DNA of 64,000 nt from Rhodoferax_B sp049316285. Lineage in GTDB: Bacteria > Pseudomonadota > Gammaproteobacteria > Burkholderiales > Burkholderiaceae_C. Location of the stretch: positions 1 to 64,000 of the forward strand of contig NZ_JBMOXA010000023.1 of assembly GCF_049316285.1 (NCBI RefSeq), written 5' to 3'. The position numbers were made by a program, and so were the translations under genes. Of the stretch, positions 10,201 through 19,284 are shown piece by piece (position 1 is the first letter of the stretch; each line of letters opens with the position of its first letter). The notes below the pieces were generated by a model. That model saw only the letters and a program-made list of their open reading frames with translations. It was not told the origin of the DNA and made no database searches.

Positions 10201-10392
10201 CGGCAGTCGCTGGGCACCGGTGTGATCGGCGGCATGTTGGGCGCTACGGTGATTGCCATCTTCTTCATTCCATTGTTTTTCTGGGGTTTCGAAACCTTGT
10301 CCGAGCGTTTTGGTGGCGCAGGCAAGGCCAAGGCGCCAGCAGCGGAAGAAGCCGCAGCCTTGACGCAAGGGAGGCCCCATGGCGAAGCTTGA
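7207..10392 (+). CDS. RND multidrug efflux permease, AcrB/HAE1 family
   Basis: Inner-membrane proton-driven trimeric pump of 1061 residues, full length for the HAE1 family. It has twelve predicted membrane segments and two large periplasmic loops. Proton-relay residues are visible: D411 and D412 in TM4 (GIVVDDAIVVVENVER) and K939 in TM10 (ALAAKNAILIFEFAVE). The N-terminus IAHFFIDRPIFASVLSIIL is typical. The start codon overlaps the adaptor stop (ATGA), and the next gene overlaps this one by 14 nt, so the three are translated together. Likely substrates are hydrophobic drugs, dyes or aromatic compounds; specificity cannot be read from sequence. Confidence 0.96.
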   Translation: MKIAHFFIDRPIFASVLSIILVLAGAVAMLNLPIAQFPEITPPQISVTATYPGASAEVVSESVAAPIEQQVNGADNMMYMNSTSSSTGNVTLSVFFEIGTDPALAQVDVQNRVNLALPTLPSAVSSQGVSVAKKSAAFMVVVAIYAPDGRYDANYVANYANINVLDALKRIPGANQSAIIGSPDYAMRLWLKPDRMASLGLTATDIQQAVAAQNQQYAAGRLGAPPTTTPVQQTFPVTTSGRMTEPAQFENIILRAQGGTGAIVKVKDVGRAELGAKDYSIRGKYNGKVATLIAIYQQPGANALQVSKDVKSTLASLKKSFPEGMDYDIALDTTEFVQESITEVIHTFVEAVILVIIVVFLFLQSWRATLVPILAVPVSIIGGFIGMTAMGFSINMLTLFGMVLAIGIVVDDAIVVVENVERNMAEFGLSPKEAAKRAMDEVSGPVVAIVLVLCAVFIPVAFLSGITGQLYKQFAITIAVSVVLSGLVALTLSPALAAILLKPGTHEKKGFFGMFNRGFDKLTNGYSRLAQLVIKRVVVAVALIVVMVALMLGLFGRVPSSFLPVEDQGYLFTAAIMPDAASLDRTEAETDRAMAWYQKHPAVKSVAAMPGFSLIDSQYKSNAGTLFVALKGFAERQAPSDKAAALIRDAGAEFRHDKNALLIPINPPSIPGLGTTGGFEFWVQSQGDAPLQKLEAVTRDLIAKAHQRPELRGVSSTINTRSRQMLVDVDRERAESLGVPVQDVYSTLQTLFGSLYVSQFPKSSRLFQVILQAEPNYRVQPEDLGNMYVRNRAGQMVPLKAVATTRFVTGADIVTRFNNFPAAKVTGDAAEGYSSGQALAAMEDLAREVLPPGFSYAWSGQSYEEKKAGSTAGMVFAFALVMVFLILAAQYEKWTLPFGVLLAVPFALFGAITAIWLRGIENDIYFQIGLTVLIALAAKNAILIFEFAVELREKEGKSPFDAAVGAARLRLRPIIMTSLAFILGCIPLAIASGASSASRQSLGTGVIGGMLGATVIAIFFIPLFFWGFETLSERFGGAGKAKAPAAEEAAALTQGRPHGEA

Positions 10393-11884
10393 CATTGCTT
10401 CTGGCCGCCTGGGGGTTATCCGCGGCGCTTATATCCTTCCGGTTGCACTGCTCGCCGTGTTGAGTGGATGTACCTTGGGGCCCGACTATCAGCGGCCGGC
10501 CCTGGATGTTCCGGCGCAGCACCGGCATGCCGAGTTGGCCACAACTGGTGCGGTGGTGGACGTGGCCTGGTGGAAGCAGTGGGGCGATCCCGTGCTGGCC
10601 GCGCTGGTGGACGAAGCCTTGACGGCCAACCAGGACATCGCCGCATCCTCGGCCCGGGTTGAGCAGTTTTATGGCAGCCTGGGCCAGATCAGAGGCCAAC
10701 TCTATCCACAGATTGGCGCAGACTTGGGCGGCACACGCAGCCGGGCCAGCGGCCGCAGTGTTTCACCGGCACCAGCGCAAAACCCCTACTCCGGCTATCA
10801 GGCTGACCTGACCGTCTCGTGGGAGATCGACCTGTTTGGCCGTGTGCGCCGCCTGACCGAAGCCGCCCAGGCAGATTTGCAGGCGGCGGAAGAAGCGCGC
10901 AGAGGCGTATTGCTGTCGGTGGTGGCGGCCACGGCCAGCGGTTACGTCACGCTACGCGACCTGGACAATCGGCTGGAGGTGTCACGGCGCACGCTGGCAT
11001 CACGCGAGGCAGCGCTCAAGCTGTTCGAAAGACGCTTCAGGGGCGGCGTGATCTCCGAGGTGGAACTCAGCCAGGCACGTACCGAATACGCGCGCGCATT
11101 GCAGTCGGTTCCCCAGTACGAACAATTGGTCAGCCAGCAAGAGAACGCGCTGTCGTTATTGCTTGGACGTAACCCTGGGCCGATTGCCCGTGGCCTGTCT
11201 ATCGACCAGTTTCAGCCGCCTCCGGTACCTGCCGGCCTGCCTTCTGAGCTACTCGAACGGCGCCCGGATGTGCGCCAGGCTGAGCAATCCCTGGTGGCGG
11301 CCAATGCGCGTATTGGTGCGGCGAAGGCGCTTTATTTCCCGCGTATCTCGCTCACCGGGGCTTTCGGCTCTGAGAGTTCTGGGCTGTCCAATCTTTGGAG
11401 CGGGCCGGCGCGCACCTGGAGCTACGGCGGAATGCTGGTGGCGCCGATCTTTACCGGTGGCAGCACACAAAGCCAGGTTTTTGGCGCAGAAGGTGCACAG
11501 CGCGAAGCTTTGGCTCTTTATCGGCAGTCGGTGCAAACCGCATTTCGCGAAGTCGACGATGCCTTGGTCGGCATTCGCAATACAGTGCAATCGCGCGATG
11601 CGCAAAAGCTTCAGGTCGATTCCACCGGTCGTTACGCGCAACTGGCCCGGCGCAAGTACGAGGGCGGATACACCAGCTACCTGGAGGTGTTGGATGCCGA
11701 GCGCTCGCAGTTCAGCGCCGAGTTGGCCTACTCCCAGGGCATAGGCGACGTTCTGCTGCAGCAGATCGCCATGCTGAAGGCCTTGGGTGGATCCTGGGTG
11801 GAATGGGCCGAGAAAAACGCATCTCCACCCCGCTCGCTGGATGTCGCCGAAAGCACTGCTACATCACCTCGTCAAGAAAAGTGA
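10379..11884 (+). CDS. Outer-membrane efflux lipoprotein, NodT/OprM family
   Basis: TolC-type outer-membrane channel completing the tripartite efflux system. The 501 residues start with a lipoprotein signal ending in the lipobox LSGC, followed by TLGPDYQRP, the usual beginning of NodT/OprM lipoproteins. Two OEP repeats follow, including ERRPDVRQAEQSLVAANARIGAAKALYFP and YEGGYTSYLEVLDAERS, which form the coiled-coil barrel. The gene overlaps the permease by 14 nt and is followed by a hairpin at 11890, so it ends the operon. Confidence 0.95.
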   Translation: MAKLDIASGRLGVIRGAYILPVALLAVLSGCTLGPDYQRPALDVPAQHRHAELATTGAVVDVAWWKQWGDPVLAALVDEALTANQDIAASSARVEQFYGSLGQIRGQLYPQIGADLGGTRSRASGRSVSPAPAQNPYSGYQADLTVSWEIDLFGRVRRLTEAAQADLQAAEEARRGVLLSVVAATASGYVTLRDLDNRLEVSRRTLASREAALKLFERRFRGGVISEVELSQARTEYARALQSVPQYEQLVSQQENALSLLLGRNPGPIARGLSIDQFQPPPVPAGLPSELLERRPDVRQAEQSLVAANARIGAAKALYFPRISLTGAFGSESSGLSNLWSGPARTWSYGGMLVAPIFTGGSTQSQVFGAEGAQREALALYRQSVQTAFREVDDALVGIRNTVQSRDAQKLQVDSTGRYAQLARRKYEGGYTSYLEVLDAERSQFSAELAYSQGIGDVLLQQIAMLKALGGSWVEWAEKNASPPRSLDVAESTATSPRQEK

Positions 11885-11889
11885 ATGCA

Positions 11890-11918
11890 GCGGCAAACGC
11901 GCTGTGTGTGTTTGCCGC
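11890..11918 (+). terminator. Probable terminator of the RND operon
   Basis: Perfect 9-bp inverted repeat (GCGGCAAAC and GTTTGCCGC) with an 11-nt loop, starting 6 nt after the stop codon at 11884 and followed by TTCGTTTGT. Position and GC-rich stem fit a Rho-independent terminator with a weak U-tract. Confidence 0.65.
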
Positions 11919-12470
11919 TTCGTTTGTACTTCGTTGTATTTGCTCCAATCGCCGCTCTACGCCTGGCCGCTGCTGAATGCCGGCCAGCAGACGCGTCCAC
12001 TGGAGATCGCCGGGCCTGTCTACAACTCCGCTGGAAACACGCATTCCTCGGGGTGATCAAGAAGCCCACGCAGTCACTGGATCCGCAGCACCTCGAACAG
12101 TGATCTGGCTGGGGGGCCGCCTGCTTTGTGGGGCCTGTAGGCGCTGAGAAGGGAGACTCTGCCGAAATGCGACCGGCGGCGAGCGCCCGGCGGTTCTAGC
12201 CCCTGCGCTTGTTGACCACCATGTGTCCTCTCTACTTGGTGGACCACTTGGGCCAAAACGGTTCGCACTATTGGCGCCTTTCCGTCCAACAAGCGCCTCA
12301 GCCTTGTTGCGCGTCTCGGGCGCCTATTGCCTCTGAACAAAAGTGCCAGCGAATCTGCTTTTTGTATAGAGGCTTGCCGCCACGCAATCAATACAGTTCC
12401 CTTAGCCAGCGACGAACACCCCGAGCAGAGGGTGGCGGCTTGGCACAAGCATTAAAAACAGGAGACAAGA
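11919..12470. other. 552-nt noncoding upstream region of the DUF1302 operon
   Basis: No protein-coding gene is supported here. The notable content is one copy of a 30-bp element at 12339-12368, listed separately, and the ribosome binding site AGGAGAC just before the GTG at 12471. The rest shows no family-like reading frame. Confidence 0.55.
12339..12368 (+). promoter_or_regulatory. Copy 1 of a 30-bp upstream element shared by three units
   Basis: Begins AAAAGTGCCAGCGAATC and continues TGCTTTTTGTATA. It matches copy 2 (19974) at 27 of 30 positions, and copy 3 (30128) is a more diverged relative. It lies 102 nt before the start of the DUF1302 gene. The core is an imperfect inverted repeat, AAAGTGCC-N8-TGCTTTTT. 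Probably an operator or activator site; the cognate protein is not proven. Confidence 0.65.
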
Positions 12471-14132
12471 GTGGACAAGATTGCGTGCACGAAGAATCCG
12501 GCCGCACCAGTGGCCAAACACCTGGTGATGGCCATTTTGGCGACGTTGGGTGGCGGCGCCTCGGCGATGGACCTCAACCCCGGCGGCGAATGGCAGGTGC
12601 GCTGGGACAACACCGTCAAATACAGCTCGGGTTATAGGCTCAAGTCCCCATCGGCGGACTTGATTAGCCCTGTCTCGGTCAAGGCCAACGCAGACGATGG
12701 CGACCGCAGCTTTGGTCGTGGCCTGGTGTCCAGTCGCGCCGACTTGCTGAGCGAGTTTGACATTCAAAAAGACGGCTTTGGCCTGCGCCTGAGCGGCGCC
12801 GCCTGGTACGACCAGGTCTACAACCGCAGCAACGACCACGACTCGCCGATCTCGGCCAACCGCGTGCCCTACAACCAGTTCACGCCCGGCACGCGCGATG
12901 TGGCCGGCAACAAGGCCGAGATGCTCGATTGGTTCGCATTCGGCCGTAACCAGATCGGCGACAGCACCTTGTCGTATCGCCTGGGTCAGCACTCGTTGAT
13001 CTGGGGCACCAGCATGTTCTTCGGCATGAACGGTCTGGCCAAGGGCATGGCGCCTATCGATGTCTACAAGCTCAGTATTCCAGGCGCCCAGGCCAAGGAA
13101 ACCACCATTCCTGTGCCGCAGCTGTCGTCCACGTTGCAGTTCACCGAGCAGACCAGTGTGGAAGGTTATGTCCAGTTCAAATACCGTCCCACCCGCTTGC
13201 ACCCCGCCGGCAGCTACTTGAGCAGCACCGACATGTTGGGTGATGGCGCCCAGCGTATGTTCATAGGCAACCCCACGGCAAACCAGTGCGGCAGCACGGC
13301 CGTGCCGGTGGCGCAGCGCTTCAACAACTGCTATCTGGGCTACAACGGTATCGACGAGGGCAAGAACAGCAACAACTTCGGTTTTGCGCTGAACACCCGC
13401 AGCGACTGGCTGGATGCCGACCTGGGCTTTTATGCCATCAGCTACCGCGACACCTCGACCATCATCCAGACCAGCACCGCCACAGGCCGCTACAAGCTGA
13501 TTGTGCCGACCGACCCCGTGCGTTCGGTAGGCATGAGTGTGGCCAAGCTGGTGGGCGACACCAACGTCGGCCTGGAGATGTCCTTGCGTGACCGCCAGCC
13601 GCTCGCCGTCAAGGAAGGTGTGGTGACGCCGACCGACCCGAACTATGTGACCGGCCGCACCGCACACATGAACCTGTCCTGGACGCAATTGAGCGGCAAG
13701 GCGGGCTTCTGGGAAGGGTCCAGCCTGGTCGGTGAACTGGCGGCCAACCATGTGATGAGCATCAACGACGTGCGCACCACGGTGGCCGGGCGTTATGCCG
13801 TGGGCACTGAGAAGGTCAACCGCGACAAGAGTGAATCGAGTGTTGGCATGCGGGTGATCTTCACACCCACCTGGTACCAGGTGTCGCCCGGGCTGGATCT
13901 GAGCGCCCCCATCAACCTGGGCTGGGCTTTCCGTGGCACGTCGATGATCGACACCTCGTTCCCCTTTGGTGGCAGCCCCAACCGTGGCGGCGAGCTGATC
14001 CTGGGCCTGACGGGGGTCTACCTCAACAAGTGGATCGTCAACCTCTCGTGGATCAACTACCTGGGCAAGTCGGACACCCAGGCGCTGCTGGACCGCGACT
14101 ATCTGCGTCTGAGTTTGCAGACCACCTTCTGA
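12471..14132 (+). CDS. DUF1302 family outer-membrane protein
   Basis: A 553-residue protein with an N-terminal export signal (about residues 15-33, ending GGGASA) and long alternating beta-strand sequence. It ends in a C-terminal phenylalanine (SLQTTF), as outer-membrane beta-barrels do. GEWQVRWDNTVKYSSGYR near the start is typical of DUF1302. These proteins are usually encoded with DUF1329, YCF48-like and MMPL/RND partners, as here, in bacteria that use hydrophobic compounds; a role in uptake or export of such compounds is inferred. The start is GTG with AGGAGAC upstream. DUF1329 follows after 29 nt. Confidence 0.88.
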   Translation: MDKIACTKNPAAPVAKHLVMAILATLGGGASAMDLNPGGEWQVRWDNTVKYSSGYRLKSPSADLISPVSVKANADDGDRSFGRGLVSSRADLLSEFDIQKDGFGLRLSGAAWYDQVYNRSNDHDSPISANRVPYNQFTPGTRDVAGNKAEMLDWFAFGRNQIGDSTLSYRLGQHSLIWGTSMFFGMNGLAKGMAPIDVYKLSIPGAQAKETTIPVPQLSSTLQFTEQTSVEGYVQFKYRPTRLHPAGSYLSSTDMLGDGAQRMFIGNPTANQCGSTAVPVAQRFNNCYLGYNGIDEGKNSNNFGFALNTRSDWLDADLGFYAISYRDTSTIIQTSTATGRYKLIVPTDPVRSVGMSVAKLVGDTNVGLEMSLRDRQPLAVKEGVVTPTDPNYVTGRTAHMNLSWTQLSGKAGFWEGSSLVGELAANHVMSINDVRTTVAGRYAVGTEKVNRDKSESSVGMRVIFTPTWYQVSPGLDLSAPINLGWAFRGTSMIDTSFPFGGSPNRGGELILGLTGVYLNKWIVNLSWINYLGKSDTQALLDRDYLRLSLQTTF

Positions 14133-14161
14133 GCTGAAGAACAACTATCTGGAGACTAGCC

Positions 14162-15544
14162 ATGCGCACCCCTTACTATCCACCTCTGCCACTCTTGCGG
14201 TCACTGCCACGCCTGAGCGTTCTGGCCGCCGCCTTGCTGATCGCCGGTGCGGCGTCCGCCGCACCCGAGGACGTGGCCGCCCTGAAGTCGGGCAACCTCA
14301 CCCCCTACGGCGCCGAGCGCGCGGGCAATAAAGACGGCAGCATTCCCGCCTGGGATGGCAAGGCACCTGCCACCGGCGGTGCAGGCAATGCCAAACGCAG
14401 CGACCCGTTTGCCGCCGACAAACCACGTCTGACCATCACCGCCGCCAACGCCGCGGAGTACAGCGCGCAGTTGAGCGACGGCACCAAGGCCTTGCTGGCC
14501 AAGTACCCCGGATTCAAGCTCGACGTATACCCTACGCGGCGCAGCGCGGTGTTTCCGCAGGCCATCTACGACCAGGTGGCGAAAAACGCGGCGCGCGCCA
14601 AGCTCATCAACGATGGCTTGACGGTGGAAGGCGCCTACGGCGGCGTGCCTTTCCCGGTCCCCAAGAACGGGCACGAAGCCATCTGGAACCACATGCTGAG
14701 CTACCGGGGTCAGGTGACGAGTTTTGTGGCCGACAAATACGTCATGACCGCCGCTGGCGACCAGTTGCTCACCAGCCGCCAAAAGACCAATCTGATCTAT
14801 CCCTTCTACGACCCGGCGGGCAGCCCGGAACAGTTCAGCGGTGAATGGGCGAGGGCGCGCATCGACATCACCGAACCACCCGCCAACGCGGGCCAGGCGC
14901 TGATGACGGTGGACTATGTCGACAACTTCGGCAAGCCCAAGGAAGGCTGGCAATACCTGCCGGGCCAACGCCGTGTGCGCAAGTCGCCATCGATTGCCTA
15001 CGACACGCCCGATGGCTCGGCCGCCGGTCTGGCCAACTTCGACGACGTGAACCTGTTCATAGGCTCGCAAGACCGCTACCAGATGAAGCTGATCGGCAAG
15101 CAAGAGGTCTTTGTGCCCTACAACAACAATGGTTTGATGGCCAAACCCATCAAGGACGCGATTGGCAAGGGCACGCTGAACCCTGATGCCGTGCGCTGGG
15201 AACTGCACCGCACCTGGGTGGTGGAAGGCACGCTGCGTGAAGGCAAACGCAACACTGCGGCCAAACGCCGCTTCTACCTGGACGAAGACACCTGGCAAGC
15301 CGTGTTGACCGACAGCTGGGACGCACAAGGCAAGCTGTGGAAGACCGGCCAGGCCTTTACCTTGGTGGCCGGAGACCAACCCCTGGCGACCACGCTGAGT
15401 TATGCCTGGTTCGACTTGCTGGCCGGTGGCTGGGTGTTTGCCGGTGCGGTCAACGAAACCGGTGGTGTGGCCTACCGCGCTTTTGACAGCAAACAAATGG
15501 CCAACTTCTCGTCCGCCGCACTCGCCAGCGGCGGTGTGCGCTAA
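14162..15544 (+). CDS. DUF1329 family periplasmic/outer-membrane lipid-interacting protein
   Basis: A 460-residue exported protein. The signal peptide ends at about residue 37 (AGAASAA) and the mature start LKSGNLTPYGAERAGNKDG followed by IPAWDG is the DUF1329 hallmark. The fold resembles LolA/LolB-type lipid carriers (family knowledge), which fits movement of hydrophobic molecules between membranes. It is second in a four-gene operon with DUF1302, a YCF48-type propeller and an MMPL transporter. I assign no catalytic function. Confidence 0.88.
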   Translation: MRTPYYPPLPLLRSLPRLSVLAAALLIAGAASAAPEDVAALKSGNLTPYGAERAGNKDGSIPAWDGKAPATGGAGNAKRSDPFAADKPRLTITAANAAEYSAQLSDGTKALLAKYPGFKLDVYPTRRSAVFPQAIYDQVAKNAARAKLINDGLTVEGAYGGVPFPVPKNGHEAIWNHMLSYRGQVTSFVADKYVMTAAGDQLLTSRQKTNLIYPFYDPAGSPEQFSGEWARARIDITEPPANAGQALMTVDYVDNFGKPKEGWQYLPGQRRVRKSPSIAYDTPDGSAAGLANFDDVNLFIGSQDRYQMKLIGKQEVFVPYNNNGLMAKPIKDAIGKGTLNPDAVRWELHRTWVVEGTLREGKRNTAAKRRFYLDEDTWQAVLTDSWDAQGKLWKTGQAFTLVAGDQPLATTLSYAWFDLLAGGWVFAGAVNETGGVAYRAFDSKQMANFSSAALASGGVR

Positions 15545-15556
15545 GGCCAATAAACG

Positions 15557-16708
15557 ATGAAGCAAGTGGATGGAATGACACGCCGCATGGCGCTGCTGGG
15601 GGCAATAGGCTTTGGCCTGGCTCCGGCCGCCCACGCGGCTCAGCCTTTGGCGCGGGCGCTGGGCCAGCCCGCACTGAAGGTGGCGCGGCCTACACAGGCT
15701 GTGCTGCAAGCCGTGGCGCGCGCCGGGCAACGCCTGGTGGCCGTGGGCGAACGTGGCTTGGTGGTTTATTCAGATGACCACGGCCAGAGCTGGCAGCAGG
15801 CACAGGTGCCGGTCAGTTGCACCCTGACCGCACTGCGTTTTGCCGATGCCAAGCGCGGCTGGGCCGTGGGCAATATGGGCGTGGTGTTGAAGACCGAAGA
15901 CGCTGGCGCCACGTGGCTGAAGATGCTCGATGGCCAGGCTGCTGCCGAGTTGGCATTGCAGGCCGCACAGGCGCAACGCGAGATCGGCAAGAGCCCGGAC
16001 GCGGCCGCGCGGGCCAGCGTGTTGCTGGAAGACGCCCAACGCCTGGTGGCCGAAGGCGCAGACAAGCCGCTGCTGGACCTGAGCTTGCGTGCCGACGGCT
16101 CGCTGCTGGTGGTGGGGGCTTACGGCCTGGCCTTTGCCAGCACCGATGGTGGGCGCAGTTGGCAGTCGCAAATGCACGGCCTGCCGAATCCCGAGGGGCT
16201 GACGTATTACGGCATGGCCGAGCGCCGCCACGAGAGCCTGCTGTTTGGCGAACAAGGCCTGCTGCTGCGTGCCACCGCGCCGAATGAGACTTTTGCAGCG
16301 CAGACGCCGCCGGCGAACGGTAGTCTGTTTGGCGCTGTTGTATTGCGCGAGGGGCCGCTGCTGCTGCTGGGCCTCAGAGGCAAGCTGCTGCGCAGCGCCG
16401 CGGTGGGCGAGGGCTGGAGTGTGCTGCAAACCCCGGTTGAGGCTTCGTTGATGGCTGGCAGCCAACTGGCCGACGGCCGGGTGTTGTTGGTTGGCGCCGC
16501 CGGCCAGTTGCTGCAAAGCGAGGATGGCGGCGAACGCTTCCAGCCCCTGGCATTGACCCAGCGTTTCCCCTTCACCGGTTTGCAACAGGCCGCCGACGGC
16601 GCCCTGGTGCTGGTCGGCATGCGTGGCCTGTTGCGGCTGACACCGGCCGAGCTGGCCGCTGCTGCCATTCCTTCTTCTTCCCCTACTGCCAGAAAGCCCG
16701 CCATATGA
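15557..16708 (+). CDS. YCF48/BNR-type beta-propeller protein, exported
   Basis: A 383-residue protein with about seven propeller repeats of the YCF48/photosystem-assembly type, e.g. GERGLVVYSDDHGQSW, GNMGVVLKTEDAGATW, GAYGLAFASTDGGRSW and GAAGQLLQSEDGGERF. The N-terminus has a twin-arginine-like export signal (MTRRMALLGAIGFGLAPA), so translation could also start at the second Met (15575). In this conserved operon type the protein probably acts as a periplasmic assembly factor for the neighbouring MMPL transporter (inference). It overlaps the next gene by 4 nt. Confidence 0.86.
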   Translation: MKQVDGMTRRMALLGAIGFGLAPAAHAAQPLARALGQPALKVARPTQAVLQAVARAGQRLVAVGERGLVVYSDDHGQSWQQAQVPVSCTLTALRFADAKRGWAVGNMGVVLKTEDAGATWLKMLDGQAAAELALQAAQAQREIGKSPDAAARASVLLEDAQRLVAEGADKPLLDLSLRADGSLLVVGAYGLAFASTDGGRSWQSQMHGLPNPEGLTYYGMAERRHESLLFGEQGLLLRATAPNETFAAQTPPANGSLFGAVVLREGPLLLLGLRGKLLRSAAVGEGWSVLQTPVEASLMAGSQLADGRVLLVGAAGQLLQSEDGGERFQPLALTQRFPFTGLQQAADGALVLVGMRGLLRLTPAELAAAAIPSSSPTARKPAI

Positions 16709-19200
16709 GCATGGCGCCGCATCCCACGGTTCGCGCGAGCGACGCTGTTTCAGTCGAGCATTTTGATTCCGCCTCAGGCAGCCGCCTGGAACGCCTGGTG
16801 TTCAACCACCGCAGCCTGGTGCTGCTGGTTTGCCTGGTGTTGACACTGTTGCTGGGCTGGCAGGCCACACGTGTGACGGCCAACGCCAGCTTCGAAGGCA
16901 TGTTGCCGCTGGCGCATCCATACCTGCAGAACTACCTGGCTGAACGCAAGAAGATTCCGTCGCAAGCCAATAGCCTGCGCATTGTGCTGGAGCGCAAAGA
17001 CGGCGGCAGCATACTCGACCCCGACTACCTGGCCCGCTTGCGCGCGCTGAACGACGAGTTGTTCCTGTTGCCCGGTGTGCAGCGCGGCCAGATGCGGTCG
17101 CTGTGGACACCCTCCACCCGCTGGACGGCGGTGACCGAAAGCGGATTTGAAGGTGGCACCGTCATGCCCGACAACTATGACGGCTCAGCCACCGCGCTCG
17201 CGCGTGTGCGGCTGAACATAGAACGCTCGGGCGAGGTCGGGCAGTTGGTGGCCAAGGACTACCAGTCCAGCGCGCTGATCGTGCCCCTGGCCGAGCGCGA
17301 CGCCGAGACCGGCCAGGCGCTGGATTACGCGCAGTTGTCGCAACGCCTGGAAGCCGTGCGTGCCAAGTACAGCGACGACAAGCTGGCGCTGCACATCACC
17401 GGCTTTGCCAAAGTGGTGGGCGACCTCATCGAGGGCCTGACCCAGGTGTTGGTGTTCTTCGCGCTGGCCGCCGCCATCGCCACCGCCGTGGTGCTGTGGT
17501 ACACACGCTGCCTGCGTAGCACGCTGCTGGTGATGTTGTGCTCCATCGTCGCCGTGGTCTGGCAGTTGGGCCTGTTGCCGCTGCTGGGTTTTGCGCTCGA
17601 TCCCTACGCGGTGCTGGTGCCTTTCCTGGTGTTTGCCATCGGCATGAGCCACGGCGCGCAGAAGATGAACGGCATCATGCAGGACATAGGCCGTGGCATG
17701 CACCGCCTAGTGGCCGCGCGCTACACCTTCCGGCGCCTGTTCACGGCGGGCTTTACGGCGCTGGCTTGTGATGCCGTAGGGTTTGCGGTGCTGCTGTTGA
17801 TCAACATCCAGTCGATTCGCCAGCTGGCCATCATCGCCAGCCTGGGCGTGGCAATACTGGTGTTCACCAATCTGATTCTGCTGCCGGTGTTGTTGAGCTT
17901 CACAGGGGTGAGCCCGGCCGCCGCGCGCCGCATCGCGCTGGCCGAAAGCGGCGAAAACCCGAACACCGGCTGGCTGTGGGATCTGCTGTGCCGTTTCACA
18001 GCGCGGCCTTGGGCCCTGGGCGCGATCGTGGTCGCAGGGCTGCTGACCGGTGTGGGCCTCTACCATGGCCGATTGCTGCAGATTGGTGACCTGGATGCCG
18101 GCGCACCCGAGCTGCGTGCCAACTCGCGCTACAACCAGGACAACGCCTATCTCACCGCCCATTACGCCACCAGCAGCGATGTGCTGACGGTGATGGTGCG
18201 CACATCAGAGCAGGGCGCCATGTCGCATGCAGTGCTGGAGCGTGTCGACGAGTTGGAGTGGGAACTGCGCCAACTGCCCGGTGTGGAGAGCACGCAGTCA
18301 CTGGCCTCGCTGGCGCGCCAAACGGCTGTGGCCATGAACGAAGGCAATCCGCGTTGGTACGAGCTGCAACCCAACCAGGGCGCGCTCAACACCGCCGGCT
18401 CGCGTGCGCCGCGCCAACTGGTGGATGCGGGCTTTTCGCTGCTGCAGGTGCAGGTCTACCTGGCCGACCACAAGGCGGAGACCCTGAAACGTGTGACGGC
18501 GGCGGTAGAAGACTTTGCGCGCCGCAACAGCCAGGAAGGCAGCGAGTTCCTGCTGGCGGCTGGCAATGCGGGTTTTGAGGCCGCCACCAACGCGGTGGTG
18601 GAAAAGGCCAACCGGCAGATGCTGCTGTGGGTTTATGCCGCCGTGGTGCTGCTGAGCTACTTCACCTTCCGCTCCTGGCGTGCCGTGGCCTGCGCCATCA
18701 TTCCGCTGGCCGTGACCTCGGTGCTGGCCGAGGCGCTGATGGTGCAACTGGGCATTGGCTTGAAGGTGGCCACCTTGCCGGTGGTGGCGCTGGGCGTGGG
18801 CATTGGTGTGGACTACGCGCTGTACGTGCTGAGCATTGTCCTGGCGCAGCTGCGCCAAGGTGCGTCCTTGCGTGCCGCCTACCAGCAGTCGCTGCTGTTC
18901 ACCGGCCGGGTGGTGATGCTCACCGGTGTGACGCTGGCGCTGGGTGTGGCCACCTGGGCGCTGTCGCCCATCAAGTTCCAGGCCGACATGGGGGTTCTGC
19001 TGGCCTTCATGTTTGTGGTCAACATGGTGGGCGCCCTGGTACTGCTGCCTGCGCTGGCGCACTTTTTGTTGAAGCCGGCGGTAGTGCCCCAGGTGGACGT
19101 GGTGAGTCGCCACAGTGCGGCTTCAGAGAAAGCGGCGGTGCCTGAATCCTTTGGCACGAACGTCACTGACACGTCGCTGCTCAAAAGCGCTAAAGCATAG
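16705..19200 (+). CDS. MMPL/RND superfamily transporter
   Basis: An 831-residue inner-membrane protein with the duplicated MMPL layout. One membrane segment near residue 35 is followed by a periplasmic loop and a block of membrane segments (about 240-410); the second half repeats this (about 430-450, loop, 635-790). Relatives move lipids, hopanoids or other hydrophobic molecules with proton energy. VVALGVGIGVDYALYVLSIV contains the charged GVDY motif in the second membrane block. Its ATG overlaps the upstream stop, so it is coupled to the propeller gene. With DUF1302 and DUF1329 it should form an envelope-spanning route; direction and cargo are unknown. Confidence 0.9.
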   Translation: MSMAPHPTVRASDAVSVEHFDSASGSRLERLVFNHRSLVLLVCLVLTLLLGWQATRVTANASFEGMLPLAHPYLQNYLAERKKIPSQANSLRIVLERKDGGSILDPDYLARLRALNDELFLLPGVQRGQMRSLWTPSTRWTAVTESGFEGGTVMPDNYDGSATALARVRLNIERSGEVGQLVAKDYQSSALIVPLAERDAETGQALDYAQLSQRLEAVRAKYSDDKLALHITGFAKVVGDLIEGLTQVLVFFALAAAIATAVVLWYTRCLRSTLLVMLCSIVAVVWQLGLLPLLGFALDPYAVLVPFLVFAIGMSHGAQKMNGIMQDIGRGMHRLVAARYTFRRLFTAGFTALACDAVGFAVLLLINIQSIRQLAIIASLGVAILVFTNLILLPVLLSFTGVSPAAARRIALAESGENPNTGWLWDLLCRFTARPWALGAIVVAGLLTGVGLYHGRLLQIGDLDAGAPELRANSRYNQDNAYLTAHYATSSDVLTVMVRTSEQGAMSHAVLERVDELEWELRQLPGVESTQSLASLARQTAVAMNEGNPRWYELQPNQGALNTAGSRAPRQLVDAGFSLLQVQVYLADHKAETLKRVTAAVEDFARRNSQEGSEFLLAAGNAGFEAATNAVVEKANRQMLLWVYAAVVLLSYFTFRSWRAVACAIIPLAVTSVLAEALMVQLGIGLKVATLPVVALGVGIGVDYALYVLSIVLAQLRQGASLRAAYQQSLLFTGRVVMLTGVTLALGVATWALSPIKFQADMGVLLAFMFVVNMVGALVLLPALAHFLLKPAVVPQVDVVSRHSAASEKAAVPESFGTNVTDTSLLKSAKA

Positions 19201-19241
19201 GCCTTCACCGGGGCTTGCGCAGCGCAAGAAGCACGCCTATT

Positions 19242-19274
19242 CTGCTAAAGCTTGTGTTGTGCAAGCCTTAGCAG
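19242..19274. repeat. Perfect-ended inverted repeat before the GST gene
   Basis: Arms CTGCTAAAGCTTG (19242-19254) and CAAGCCTTAGCAG (19262-19274) pair except for two central bases, with a 7-nt loop. It lies 41 nt after the MMPL stop and 10 nt before the GST start. It could terminate the upstream operon or act as an operator; no T-tract follows. Confidence 0.5.
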
Positions 19275-19284
19275 GTGCTTCGCC

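Noticed and set aside
12402..14144. 580-residue open frame on the minus strand across the DUF1302 gene
   Set aside because: Repetitive His/Val/Gly/Arg composition, no family motifs, no ribosome binding site, and complete overlap with a clear outer-membrane protein; a shadow of high-GC codon use.
14201..15730. 509-residue minus-strand open frame across the DUF1329 gene
   Set aside because: Antisense shadow with no domain-like sequence; the plus-strand gene has signal peptide and family signature.
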